Source: JANPEF01 sp031413115 | Lineage (GTDB): Bacteria; Eisenbacteria; RBG-16-71-46; DASYSL01 | NCBI GenBank assembly: GCA_031413115.1 | Contig: JANOEH010000098.1 | Span: 1 to 16,411, forward strand | DNA: 16,411 nt | Reading direction: 5' to 3' | Shown here: positions 6,123-14,147 of the stretch, piece by piece | How positions within the stretch are numbered: the first letter of the stretch is position 1 | Layout: each line of letters opens with the position of its first letter | Translations under genes and position numbers: made by a program | The notes under the pieces: model-generated | What the model saw: only the letters and a program-made list of their open reading frames with translations | Database searches by the model: none | Told to the model about the DNA's origin: nothing

Positions 6123-8350
6123 TCACCACGACAGCCCGGCCCCGAAGACGAGCATGCGGCGGCTGAAGTACGAGTCGTCCACGTAGCGCCGGGAGTAGTC
6201 GGCGCTGTAGTGGTAGTCGAGCGTGTTGCGGATGCCGAGCACGTTCAGGCCCTCCATGTAGGCGACGCACACCGAGCTGCCCGGCAGCCCCGCGAACGCC
6301 GGCAACGAGAAGAGGTGCGTGATCCGCAGGTCCAGCCGGTGCTGCGCGGGCATCAGGCCCGAGTTGTTCTCGGCATACGTCGGCCGCCACAGGTCGCGGT
6401 CCGGATCATACGTCGCGTCCACCACCGGTGTGTACGGCCGGCCCGCAGCCGCGGCATACTTCGCGCCCAGCGACCACTGCGGCGTGACGCGGTACTGCCC
6501 GACGAGCGTGAGCGAGTGGCGCACGCCGTAGACGGCGGGCACCTCGTGCGGGTCGTCGAACTCGCGACGCTGCGAGTCCAGGTAGCCGTACGAGACCCAG
6601 CCAGTCAGGGCACGGTGCGAGCCGCGCAGGAATACGTCGACACCCTGAGCGTAGCCCGTGCCCGACGCGGCGTAGAACGTCGCAGCGTCGTTGATGATCA
6701 AGTCTTCGTAGACCTTCCGGTACATCTCGACGCGAAGATTCACGTCCGTCTCCAGCCACTCATAACCTGCAATCAAGTGCGTCGCGGCTGCCGCCGCGAG
6801 TGAGGGGTTGCCGTAGGCGGGATCGAGGTACGCGGCGTCGGGTGGCTGGTGGTAACGGCCGCCGGCAACGCGCACGGTGTGGCCGTCGCGGATCCTCCAC
6901 GCCACCGCGGCGCGTGGATCGAGCGACCACTCGCCATTCGTCGAGACGCGATCGACGCGCGCGCCGAGCGTCGCGTACACCGGCCCGGCGACGCGAAACT
7001 TGTCCTCGACGTAAGCGCCCGGCAGGTCGACGCGCGCATCGGTCGTGTAGGTGCGCGTCGGCGCGCGCCGGTGCCCAGGTCCGTGCTGTCGGCGGCGCCC
7101 GGGCCGGCGATCACCGTCGCGCGACCGCGGTACTGCAGCCCGAATGACAGCTCGTGGCGGTCCGACGCGGACCACAGGGCGTCGACCTGCGCGAGCGTGT
7201 TGTGCTCGTCGCGGATGCCCCCGAACTCCGAGAACGCCCACGCCGAGCGGTAGCGCTGCAGCGATCCGATCGCGGTCACGGCCAGGGCGTCGCCGACCAG
7301 CTGTTGCGCGCGGAGCCCGACGAAGTCGTTGCCGGCCTTCGCCGCGTAGGTGTCGGTGACGTTGAGCCGCTCGGCCACGACCGCGGTGCGATCGGCCGAG
7401 CCGACGTACGTCGCGGCGACCTTGCTCATCGGCGTGGGCCGCCACAGCGCCTTCACGGCGCCGTGCTCGCTGGCGGGCATCTTCTCGAACTCGTTCGGCG
7501 AGCCGTAGATGTCGAACAGCAGCTGCGGCCGGCCCAGGCTCCCGGTCGCCAGCAGCGAGAACTTCTCGGGTACGATCGCCCAGCTTGTCGCGGCGTTCAC
7601 GCCCGCCAGGTTCGCGCCCACCGAGACCGAGCGCTCGGTCAGCGGATCCTGCGTCTCGACGTCGAGTACGCCCGACAGCACCCCGCCGTACTTGGCGCTG
7701 AAGCCGCCGCTGGAAAAGAACGCACTCTTCATCAGGTACGTGTCGAAGCCGGCGAACAGGCCGCCCGAGGCGTTCTCGTAGTGGTACGGGTGTCCCAGCT
7801 CCGCGCCGTCGAGGCGGATCAGCGTCTCGGACGGATCGCCGCCGCGCACGTAGAGTGCTGCGCCCTCGTTCGGCGCGTTGATGCCCGGCAGCGCGCGCAG
7901 CGACTGGAAGACGTCGCCCGCGCCCCCGGGCGTCATGTAGACGTCCATGCGGTTGAGCACGGCGCCCTCGCTGCCCCCGGCCTTGCCGAACGTCGAGGTG
8001 GCGACCGTCACCTCGGAGATGGGCACCGGCTCGTCGCCCAGGACCAGCCGCAGGGGTGGCGTGTCGGGGAGCACGTCGAACGACAGGCGTGTCTTCGCAT
8101 AGCCGATACCCATCGCCTCGAGCACGCACGGGCCGGCCGGCAGGTCGAACGCAAACGTGCCGTCGGCCGCGGTGGACGCGCCCCGCTTGAGCGCGGGGAC
8201 GTTCACGGTGGCGAACTCGACCGGATGTCCCTTGCCGTCGACGACGATGCCGACCACGCGGATCGTCGCCTGGGCGTGCACGGCCCCCCCGCCGGCCAGG
8301 GCCAGTGCGGCGACGAGCGTCGCGACGCGAAGGGTCCGGGCGGGAAACAC
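6123..8350 (-). pseudogene. TonB-dependent-receptor-like outer-membrane protein, frameshifted
   Basis: Would encode a 742-residue outer-membrane receptor. From the GTG at 8350: signal peptide ending AVHAQ (about residue 27), a carboxypeptidase-regulatory-like beta domain (about 29-105), a TonB-box-like ISEVTVAT (111-118), and a plug domain (QSLRALPGINAP, ALYVRGGDPSETLIRLDG). The barrel follows and ends in FGAGLSW with a terminal aromatic, as barrel proteins do. The upstream part is open to about 7060 and then runs out of frame to a stop at 6773; the barrel continues in the next frame (YTTDARVDLPG onward) to 6123. The span is one base short of a multiple of three, so a single base was lost near 7053-7071. 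The start overlaps the TPR gene stop by one base (TAGTG). Substrate unknown. Confidence 0.85.
7053..7071 (-). other. Frameshift site in the receptor gene
   Basis: The homologous reading frame changes by minus one base within a run made almost only of alternating G and C. Protein similarity is good on both sides (ADSTDLGTG before, YTTDARVDLPG after). Such runs are prone both to slippage and to base-calling or assembly loss, so this may be an artefact. Confidence 0.75.
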
Positions 8351-9180
8351 TACGAGCTCGCCTTCTCCGCGAGCTGCTTCTCGGCCTGCGGGAGGAGCTG
8401 CGTGCGGACCCAGCCGTTGGCCGGGTTCGTCGCCAGCGCGCGCTCGTAGTAGGCCTTCGCCTCGGCGTACTTCTTCTCCTTCATCGCGGAGCGGCCGGCC
8501 CACACGTACGCGTCGTCGCGACCCCAGTCGAACGCGTTCGGGTCGCCCGCCCGCGTCGTGGCGGCGGCGGTCACGGCCGGCGCGGCCTTCTCGAACATCG
8601 TGATCGCCTCGTCGAACTTGACGCGCGCCTTGTCCGCCCCGCCGCCCACGAACGCCGGCTTGTGCAGCGTGTTGAGCCCGTCGAGGAACGCGACTCGGCC
8701 GTTGTCCGGCGCCAGATCGCGCGCCTTGGCCATGCCCTGCTCCATCTCCATTCCCAGGGTCATCATCGAGCCCGGGTCGAACGACAGCCACAGGCCCTGC
8801 AGCCCGGCCTTGAGCGCCAGCGCATCGGCGTGCTTCGGCTCGGCCTTGAGTACGCGCGTGCAGCGGTCGATGGCGTCCTTGCACAGCTTCTTCGCCTGCT
8901 CCTTCGTGGCCTTGTCGTCGTCCAGCATCGGGACGGCGCGCCACGCGGCCAGCGCGGTCCAGTAATCGAAGGCGGTCACGGTCGGCTCGGCGGCTGCCAT
9001 GCCGGCGAACGTGCCGCGCGCGGCGACGATCGCTTTTGCGTCGCCCCCGTTGACGGCGGCGGTGAGCGCGGACTTCGCGGCGGCAACGGCGGTGGCTTCG
9101 GCCGCGTGCGCCGCGCGCGGGGCGGGGGCGATCAGAACGGCGGCGACCAGGGCGGCGGACAGGGCGATGCGGGAAGACAT
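8350..9180 (-). CDS. Exported TPR-repeat protein
   Basis: A 276-residue protein with a signal peptide (hydrophobic segment then APRAAHA, cleavage near residue 26), so probably periplasmic. The rest is alpha-helical, Ala/Lys-rich, with tetratricopeptide-like units: AIDRCTRVLKAEPKHADALALKAG in the middle and, at the C-terminus, DDAYVWAGRSAMKEKKYAEAKA followed by YYERALATNPANG. TPRs mediate protein contacts. The ATG is well supported by TGGAGGTG (9193-9186) five bases ahead. It starts 29 bases after the kinase gene and overlaps the receptor gene by one base, so a role with the receptor at the envelope is likely. I do not recognise a more specific family. Confidence 0.85.
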   Translation of the reverse strand: MSSRIALSAALVAAVLIAPAPRAAHAAEATAVAAAKSALTAAVNGGDAKAIVAARGTFAGMAAAEPTVTAFDYWTALAAWRAVPMLDDDKATKEQAKKLCKDAIDRCTRVLKAEPKHADALALKAGLQGLWLSFDPGSMMTLGMEMEQGMAKARDLAPDNGRVAFLDGLNTLHKPAFVGGGADKARVKFDEAITMFEKAAPAVTAAATTRAGDPNAFDWGRDDAYVWAGRSAMKEKKYAEAKAYYERALATNPANGWVRTQLLPQAEKQLAEKASS

Positions 9181-9209
9181 GGCGACACCTCCAGGGTGGA
9201 GCAGGTGAA

Positions 9210-10334
9210 TCAGGAACTCGACGGGGCGATCCCGTCGTAGGGCAGGGTCACGGCGACACGCAGTCCGCGACCGGGGGACGAGGTGAGGACCAGCCCATCG
9301 GGCAAGCCCGCCGCGCGCAGGCGCTCGCGCACGGAGTGCAGGCCGAAGCCGTTCCCGCCATGCGTGGCGATGGCCCCGGGATCAAGACCGGGCCCGTCGT
9401 CCTCGATCGCGAGCACGAGGCCGTCCGCACCGCGCCTCGCCTCGATCACGATGCTCCCACCCTCGGCGCGCGGCGCGACCGCATGGCGCACCGCGTTCTC
9501 GATCACGGGCTGGAGCAGCAGGCTGGGCACGTGCAGCCCGTCGAGGCCGGGCTCGATGTGCTCGACGACCGTGAGCCGGTCGCCGAAGCGGGCGCGCTCG
9601 ATGTCGAGGTAGGCCCGCAGGAAGTCGAGCTCCTCGGCGAGCGGCACGGTCTCCCGTTCGGAGGCGCGCAGCGCGTAGCGGAAGACCTCGGCCAGGCGCG
9701 TCGTCATCTCCTCGGCGGCGCGCGGGTTCGAGGGAATCAGCGAGGCGATGGCGTTGAGCGTGTTGAACAGGAAGTGGGGCTGGAGCTGCGCCCGCAGCGC
9801 GCGCAGCTCGGCTTGCGCCAGCTCGACACGCATCGATTCGATCGCCGCCGCCCGTTCCTTCGACTCGCGGTAGAAGTGGATCGCGTAGGCGACCCCGCCG
9901 AACAGGAGCGAGAAGACCAGCGCGAACGCGCCGTTGATCAGCACGGAGCGAGCGCTGCCCAGCATGCCCGGCATGACGAACAAGTGGATGAGCAGTGCGG
10001 CCGCATACGAGCCCAGGATTGCGGTCAGCGTATACGAGGCGATGCCGGCGACCAGCGGCACCCGCCGGTCGCTGCGCGCGCGGCGCACGGCCGGCAGGAA
10101 GAACGCTTCCATCAGCTCGAGCGACAGGCGGATGCAGAACGCGTAGACGAGCGAGAACTTGTAGGCGACGACGAAGTTCTCCCAGCGTCCGCCGTAGAGC
10201 AGCCCGAAGAACAGGGCGAACGGAATCGCCCACAGCGGTTGCTGCCATAGCGTGGCGCCCAGGCGCTGCAGCAGGGAGACCTGGCGCGCCTCGCACTCGA
10301 TCGTCGGGGTCGGCGCCGCGCCCGCGCGCCTCAC
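9210..10334 (-). CDS. LytS-type membrane sensor histidine kinase
   Basis: A 374-residue inner-membrane kinase. Residues about 28-155 hold four or so membrane segments with no large extracytoplasmic loop. A coiled-coil linker (RESKERAAAIESMRVELAQ) leads to the His_kinase domain with phosphoacceptor His187 in LQPHFLFNTLNAIASL, the N-box LLQPVIENAVRHAV (Asn280), and G-boxes EDDGPGLDPG (311-320) and GGNGFGLHSVRERL (326 onward). Members of this family phosphorylate LytTR response regulators; the only one in the window is at 4699-5505. The start is the GTG at 10334, overlapping the upstream phosphatase stop as GTGA. Its membrane domain is clearly related to that of the phosphatase. Confidence 0.95.
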   Translation of the reverse strand: MRRAGAAPTPTIECEARQVSLLQRLGATLWQQPLWAIPFALFFGLLYGGRWENFVVAYKFSLVYAFCIRLSLELMEAFFLPAVRRARSDRRVPLVAGIASYTLTAILGSYAAALLIHLFVMPGMLGSARSVLINGAFALVFSLLFGGVAYAIHFYRESKERAAAIESMRVELAQAELRALRAQLQPHFLFNTLNAIASLIPSNPRAAEEMTTRLAEVFRYALRASERETVPLAEELDFLRAYLDIERARFGDRLTVVEHIEPGLDGLHVPSLLLQPVIENAVRHAVAPRAEGGSIVIEARRGADGLVLAIEDDGPGLDPGAIATHGGNGFGLHSVRERLRAAGLPDGLVLTSSPGRGLRVAVTLPYDGIAPSSS

Positions 10335-11527
10335 GCCACCACCTCGCGCACGCGCAGCACCATCAGCGTGATGTCGTCCTGCGGCTCGACGCCACCGAGG
10401 TGGCGCGCCAGGTCGGCGAGGATCGCGTCGATCTGCTCGCGCGGGTTCTGCCGCACCGGCAGGCCGGCCGCGAACTCGATGGCGCGATCGTCGCCGTACA
10501 TCTCCTGCTTCGCGTTCATGCCCTCGCTCAGACCGTCGGTGTAGAAGAGGACCCGGTCGCCGGGCTTCAGGTCGACGCTTCCGCTCGCATAGGGAATGGC
10601 CTCGGAGACACCGACGACCATCCCGCCCTCGTCGAGCAGGCGGCGCGATCCGTTGGCGGCCAGCAAGGCTGGCGGGTTGTGGCCCGCGTTCACGTACGAG
10701 AAGCGCATCGTCGTCTCGTCGACGTGGCCCAGGAACAGCGTCGCGAACTGGCCGGCCGGCGCGATGTCGCAGACCAGTCGGTTGATGTTGGTCACGATCT
10801 CGGTGACGTGGGTCGCCAGCGGCGCCTGCGTGCGCAGCGACGCCTGCAGCATCGAGCCCAGCAGCGCCGCCGGCACCCCCTTGCCGGATACGTCGGCGAT
10901 GCACAGGAGATAGCCGCGTCCACCCACGGGGACGACGTCGTAGAAGTCGCCGCTCACCTCCTTCGACGACACGTTGAGCGCATGGATCTCGAGGCCCGGA
11001 CGCTGGGGAAAGTTCGACATCAGGAACTGACGCTGGATGCGCCGCGCCAGGTTCAGCTCCTCTTCGGAACGCACGCGGGCGATCGCATGCTCGTAGAAGT
11101 GAAATGCGAAGGAGATCCCGATGAACAGCGACGAGAAGAGCACCCCGTAGATGAGCAACGCCGTGATCGAGCGAATCGAGCCGAGAAAACCCGGCAGCAG
11201 CGTGAAGTTGAGGACCAGCGAGGCGACCAGCATGCTCAGCAGCGAGGCGCCCATGTAGCGCATCACGACGAGAATCACGCCGCGGCCGCCGGCTTTCGTG
11301 TCGAGGTGGCCGCCGCCGCGCCTATCGAGGACGCCGATGAGCCAGATGCCGAGCCCGATGGTGAACGAGAACACGAGCGCGATCGCGTAGAACTGTCCGA
11401 AGTGCCGGAACGACACGCCCTGCATGAAGTTGAAGAACGCCGCGAACGGCAGCGCCAGGATCGGCGTGCGCCACGCAAAGTTCCACAACGCGCGCAGGGC
11501 GGACGGCGGGTTCGAGGTGCGGGCCAC
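10331..11527 (-). CDS. SpoIIE/RsbU-type PP2C serine phosphatase with membrane sensor domain
   Basis: A 398-residue protein: N-terminal membrane domain (about 12-145), short coiled coil (SEEELNLARRIQRQFLMSNFP) and a PP2C-like SpoIIE phosphatase domain (about 178-398). Metal-binding motifs are present: VSGDFYDV (Asp194), IADVSGKGVPAALL (Asp212), NAGHNPPALL, RVLFYTDGLSEGMN (Asp331) and PQDDITLMVLRV (Asp384/385). Relatives dephosphorylate anti-anti-sigma factors; no such partner gene is in the window. I chose the GTG at 11527 because AAAGGAG lies six bases upstream; the in-frame ATG at 11560 has only a weak site. It is the first gene of the run that continues with the kinase, TPR protein and receptor. 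Confidence 0.93.
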   Translation of the reverse strand: MARTSNPPSALRALWNFAWRTPILALPFAAFFNFMQGVSFRHFGQFYAIALVFSFTIGLGIWLIGVLDRRGGGHLDTKAGGRGVILVVMRYMGASLLSMLVASLVLNFTLLPGFLGSIRSITALLIYGVLFSSLFIGISFAFHFYEHAIARVRSEEELNLARRIQRQFLMSNFPQRPGLEIHALNVSSKEVSGDFYDVVPVGGRGYLLCIADVSGKGVPAALLGSMLQASLRTQAPLATHVTEIVTNINRLVCDIAPAGQFATLFLGHVDETTMRFSYVNAGHNPPALLAANGSRRLLDEGGMVVGVSEAIPYASGSVDLKPGDRVLFYTDGLSEGMNAKQEMYGDDRAIEFAAGLPVRQNPREQIDAILADLARHLGGVEPQDDITLMVLRVREVVA

Positions 11528-11613
11528 GGACGGCTCCTTTCGACGGACGGCTTCGGACATCGGGCTGCAGGAAGAGAATCGGGGATAAGGACGCGGCAGC
11601 ATACGCCCGGCCG

Positions 11614-11667
11614 GACGAGCGGTCGATTCGGGCAGATGAACGGTCGGGGGGCCGCGACGGGCGGTCG
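11614..11667 (+). repeat. Three 12-bp direct repeats with 21-bp period
   Basis: GACGAGCGGTCG (11614-11625), GATGAACGGTCG (11635-11646) and GACGGGCGGTCG (11656-11667), consensus GAYGRRCGGTCG, start exactly 21 bases apart. They lie in the divergent intergenic region, 87-140 bp before the phosphatase start and 69-122 bp before the secreted-protein start. Two helical turns of spacing between direct repeats is the known arrangement for LytTR regulators. The middle copy, read as AACGGTCGG, fits the published general LytTR repeat pattern at all but one position as I recall it. Binding by the regulator at 4699-5505 is inference. Confidence 0.7.
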
Positions 11668-11676
11668 CCGGTGCGC

Positions 11677-11682
11677 TATGGT
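11677..11682 (+). promoter_or_regulatory. Candidate -10 box for the secreted repeat protein
   Basis: TATGGT lies ten bases after the last 12-bp repeat. No matching -35 box is present 16-18 bases upstream; that position is taken by the third repeat, as at activator-dependent promoters. This would give an untranslated leader of about 47 bases. Confidence 0.35.
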
Positions 11683-11735
11683 GCGGGACGTCGAACTGCC
11701 CGTTCCAGTCACCGATTGCCGGAGGTGGACCCGCC

Positions 11736-14000
11736 ATGCGATTCGCCCTGATCCCGTCGCTGCTCCTGCTCCTCCTGCTCCTCCTGGTCTCCCCGGCCCA
11801 CGCCCAGGAGATCCGCTGGCCCCGCGAGCTCACCAGCGAGGGCTCCGCGCTCACGCTCTACCAGCCGCAGGTGCAGAGCTGGGAGAACTCGAAGGCGCTC
11901 GACGCGCGCGCGGCGTTCTCGCTCGTGCCGAAGGGCAAGCAGGAGGTCGTCGGCGTCCTCTACATGAAGGCCCTCACCGACGTGGACATGGACGCGCACT
12001 CGGTGTTCATCCACGACTTCACCATCCCCGAGGTCCACTTTCCGTCGCTCGACGCGGACGAGGCGGCCGCGATGGCGAAGCTCACACGCAGCTTCTGGCC
12101 TCCGGGACACTCGCTGACGATGACGCTCGAGCAGCTCGTGGCCAGCACGCCGAAGCAGGCGCCCGCGAAGTCGGTGACCGTGAACAACGACCCGCCGGTG
12201 ATCTTCGTCAGCCGGAAGCCGACGATCCTCCTCCAGATGGATGGAACCCCGGTCACCGCGCCGACGGGACAGGACGGGCTGATGTACGTGGTGAACACCG
12301 GCAGCTCCGTGTTTCGGGACGAGCCGGCGAAGCTGTGGCTCCTGTTCGACGGCAAGGGCTGGCAGCAGGCGACAGCGTTGGGAGGGCCGTGGACGTTCAC
12401 GAAGTCCCTGCCGAAGGCCGTCGCAGAACTGGCGAAGGGCGCGGGTTGGGCGGTGCTCAAGCCGGGAATCCCGCCGCCGGGCAAGCCCGATGCGCAGATG
12501 CCGGATGTCTTCTACTCGGAGAAGCTGGCGGACCTCATCGCCTTCGAGGGTGAGCCCGCGTGGAAGGCGATTCCCGGCACGAAGCTCGAGTTCGGGTCGA
12601 ACACGACCAGCGACGTCTTCCGCAACACGGCCGACGGCCAGATCTACTTCCTGAGCGCGGGCCGGTGGTTCCGATCCGCGGGCTTCAACGGCCCGTGGAC
12701 CTACGCCACCGCGGACCTGCCTGGTGACTTCCGCAAGATCCCCGACTCGAGCCCGGCGTCGTCGATCCTCGCGTTTGTTCCCGGGACGGACCAGGCGCAG
12801 GACGCGGTGATGATCGCGCAGATCCCCACGACCATCGAGGTCGACGCCGCCGAAGCTGCGAAGAAGGTGAAGATCACGTACTCCGGCGACCCGCACTTCA
12901 AGCCCATCACCGGCACCTCGCTGTCGTACGCCGAGAACACGACCGACAAGGTCATCAAGGCGGGCAGCGAGTATTACGCCTGCGTCAGCGCGATCTGGTT
13001 CGTCGGACCGACGCCGAACGGCCCGTGGACCGCGGCGAAGACGATCCCCGCGGAGATCTACACGATCCCGGCCTCGTCGCCGGTCTACAACGTGACCTAC
13101 GTGACGCAGGTCGTCACGCCGACGAACACCGTTCAGGCGACGTACACGTCGGGATACACCGGCGTGTTCGTCGTCGGCATGGTCGCGGGCGCCATCATCG
13201 TGTCAGGCAGCGGCTACTACCATCCCCCGTACTACTACCACCCGCCGTACGGATACCCGGTGTACTACCCCTATCCGGTGACGTACGGACCCTACGCCTA
13301 CCATCCGTACCCGTATGGTGGCGTCGCCTACCACGCGTCGTACAACCCGAACACCGGCATGTACGCGCGCGGCGCAACGGCCTACGGCCCCTACGGAAGC
13401 GCGACGGTCGCGCAGGGCTACAACCCGAGCACGGGGACTTACGCCCGTGGCGCCTCGGTGTCGTCGCCCTACGGTTCGCGCTCCGCGGCCCAGGCCTACA
13501 ATCCTTACACCGGCACCGCGGCAAGCACGCGCCAGGGGTCGAGCCCGACCGCGCAGTGGGGCACGACCACCGTTGCGAAGGGCGGACAATCGGTGCAGAC
13601 CGCGCACGTGACCACCGCCCAGGGTACGACCAAGGCGATGCAGACCAGCAGCGGTGACATGTACGCGTCGAAGGACGGCAACGTGTACAAGAACACCGGC
13701 AGCGGTTGGGAGCAGACGAACAACAGCACGCCGAAGGCGGGGACTACGAGCGCGCAGACCAGCGCTGCCGCCGGAGCGGCGGGGGCCGGGGCGGCGGGTG
13801 CGGGCGCGACGAGAGCCGGGACGGCTGCGCCGCGTCCCACGACGACGTCCACCGCGCGTCCGACGACCACCCCGTCGGCCGACACGCAGGCGATGAACCG
13901 CGAGGCGCAGAACCGCCAGCGCGGGAGCACGCAGGCGCAGCAGTACCAGGGGCGCTCGGGCGGCGCTGCGCGCGGCGGTGGAGGCGGGGGCCGGCGGTAG
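11736..14000 (+). CDS. Large secreted protein with GPW repeats and Tyr/Pro-rich and YNP-repeat regions
   Basis: 754 residues. Signal peptide with a striking run of nine or more Leu, cleavage after AHA (residue 23). Residues about 153-445 contain three diverged repeats of 100-110 residues, each ending in a G-P-W motif (GGPW at 216-219, NGPW at 318-321 and 428-431) followed by a Leu/Ile-Pro. A hydrophobic stretch (about 476-492, GVFVVGMVAGAIIV) precedes a Tyr/Pro/His-rich segment (494-535), three 26-residue YNPxTG repeats (536-613), and a low-complexity Ala/Gly/Thr/Arg tail. Start ATG has GGAGGTGG (11721-11728) ahead. I have no firm family name; similar proteins exist, some labelled carbohydrate-binding as I recall, without proof. 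Probably surface or extracellular matrix. Divergent from the phosphatase-kinase operon. Confidence 0.88.
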   Translation: MRFALIPSLLLLLLLLLVSPAHAQEIRWPRELTSEGSALTLYQPQVQSWENSKALDARAAFSLVPKGKQEVVGVLYMKALTDVDMDAHSVFIHDFTIPEVHFPSLDADEAAAMAKLTRSFWPPGHSLTMTLEQLVASTPKQAPAKSVTVNNDPPVIFVSRKPTILLQMDGTPVTAPTGQDGLMYVVNTGSSVFRDEPAKLWLLFDGKGWQQATALGGPWTFTKSLPKAVAELAKGAGWAVLKPGIPPPGKPDAQMPDVFYSEKLADLIAFEGEPAWKAIPGTKLEFGSNTTSDVFRNTADGQIYFLSAGRWFRSAGFNGPWTYATADLPGDFRKIPDSSPASSILAFVPGTDQAQDAVMIAQIPTTIEVDAAEAAKKVKITYSGDPHFKPITGTSLSYAENTTDKVIKAGSEYYACVSAIWFVGPTPNGPWTAAKTIPAEIYTIPASSPVYNVTYVTQVVTPTNTVQATYTSGYTGVFVVGMVAGAIIVSGSGYYHPPYYYHPPYGYPVYYPYPVTYGPYAYHPYPYGGVAYHASYNPNTGMYARGATAYGPYGSATVAQGYNPSTGTYARGASVSSPYGSRSAAQAYNPYTGTAASTRQGSSPTAQWGTTTVAKGGQSVQTAHVTTAQGTTKAMQTSSGDMYASKDGNVYKNTGSGWEQTNNSTPKAGTTSAQTSAAAGAAGAGAAGAGATRAGTAAPRPTTTSTARPTTTPSADTQAMNREAQNRQRGSTQAQQYQGRSGGAARGGGGGGRR
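12192..13070 (+). repeat. Three diverged GPW protein repeats
   Basis: Each unit has the order: aromatic or charged strand, G-T-x-L/V with an N-T-x-x-x-V segment, a Tyr strand, a Trp-containing strand and N/G-G-P-W followed 5-9 residues later by a Leu/Ile-Pro. GPW motifs are 102 and 110 residues apart. The last two copies are closest (GTKLEFGSNTTSDV against GTSLSYAENTTDKV). The first copy is the most degenerate. Confidence 0.65.
13341..13574 (+). repeat. 78-bp in-gene repeat, three copies (YNPxTG, 26 residues)
   Basis: Units begin at 13341, 13419 and 13497, coding for YNPNTGMYARGA, YNPSTGTYARGA and YNPYTGTAAS at exact 26-residue spacing. The first two units share a PYGS segment; the third has diverged in its second half. 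Confidence 0.8.
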
Positions 14001-14012
14001 TCCCCGGTGAGG

Positions 14013-14147
14013 TCACCCGCGCTTGCGGGCGACGACCTCGAGCACGGTGGGCGTGAGCAGGAACGCGCCCGCCGTGCGCTCGCAGGTGTCGAAGGCTTCG
14101 CGCCGCACCCAGATGCCGCGGCGCGCCGCGCAGCCTCGGCCCGATGG
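14013..14147 (-). pseudogene. Remnant of an unidentified gene's 3' end
   Basis: Directly after the HNH stop, in the same frame, the minus strand is open for some 44 codons to a TGA at 14013-14015. The last 35 (RGIWVRREAFDTCERTAGAF then LLTPTVLEVVARKRG) have G or C at the third position in nearly every codon and mixed second positions, which looks like real coding sequence. No convincing start or ribosome site is present and I do not recognise the family. It may be the tail of a gene whose front was replaced by the HNH gene. The rest of 14001-14012 holds nothing visible. Confidence 0.35.

Noticed and set aside
7154..8449. Plus-strand open frame of 431 codons
   Set aside because: Antisense to the receptor gene, His/Arg/Gln-rich composition typical of GC-rich shadow frames.
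13195..13340. A separate gene or CRISPR-like array in the Tyr/Pro-rich stretch
   Set aside because: The repetition is amino-acid bias (Tyr, Pro, His) of the secreted protein; there are no regular repeat-spacer units.
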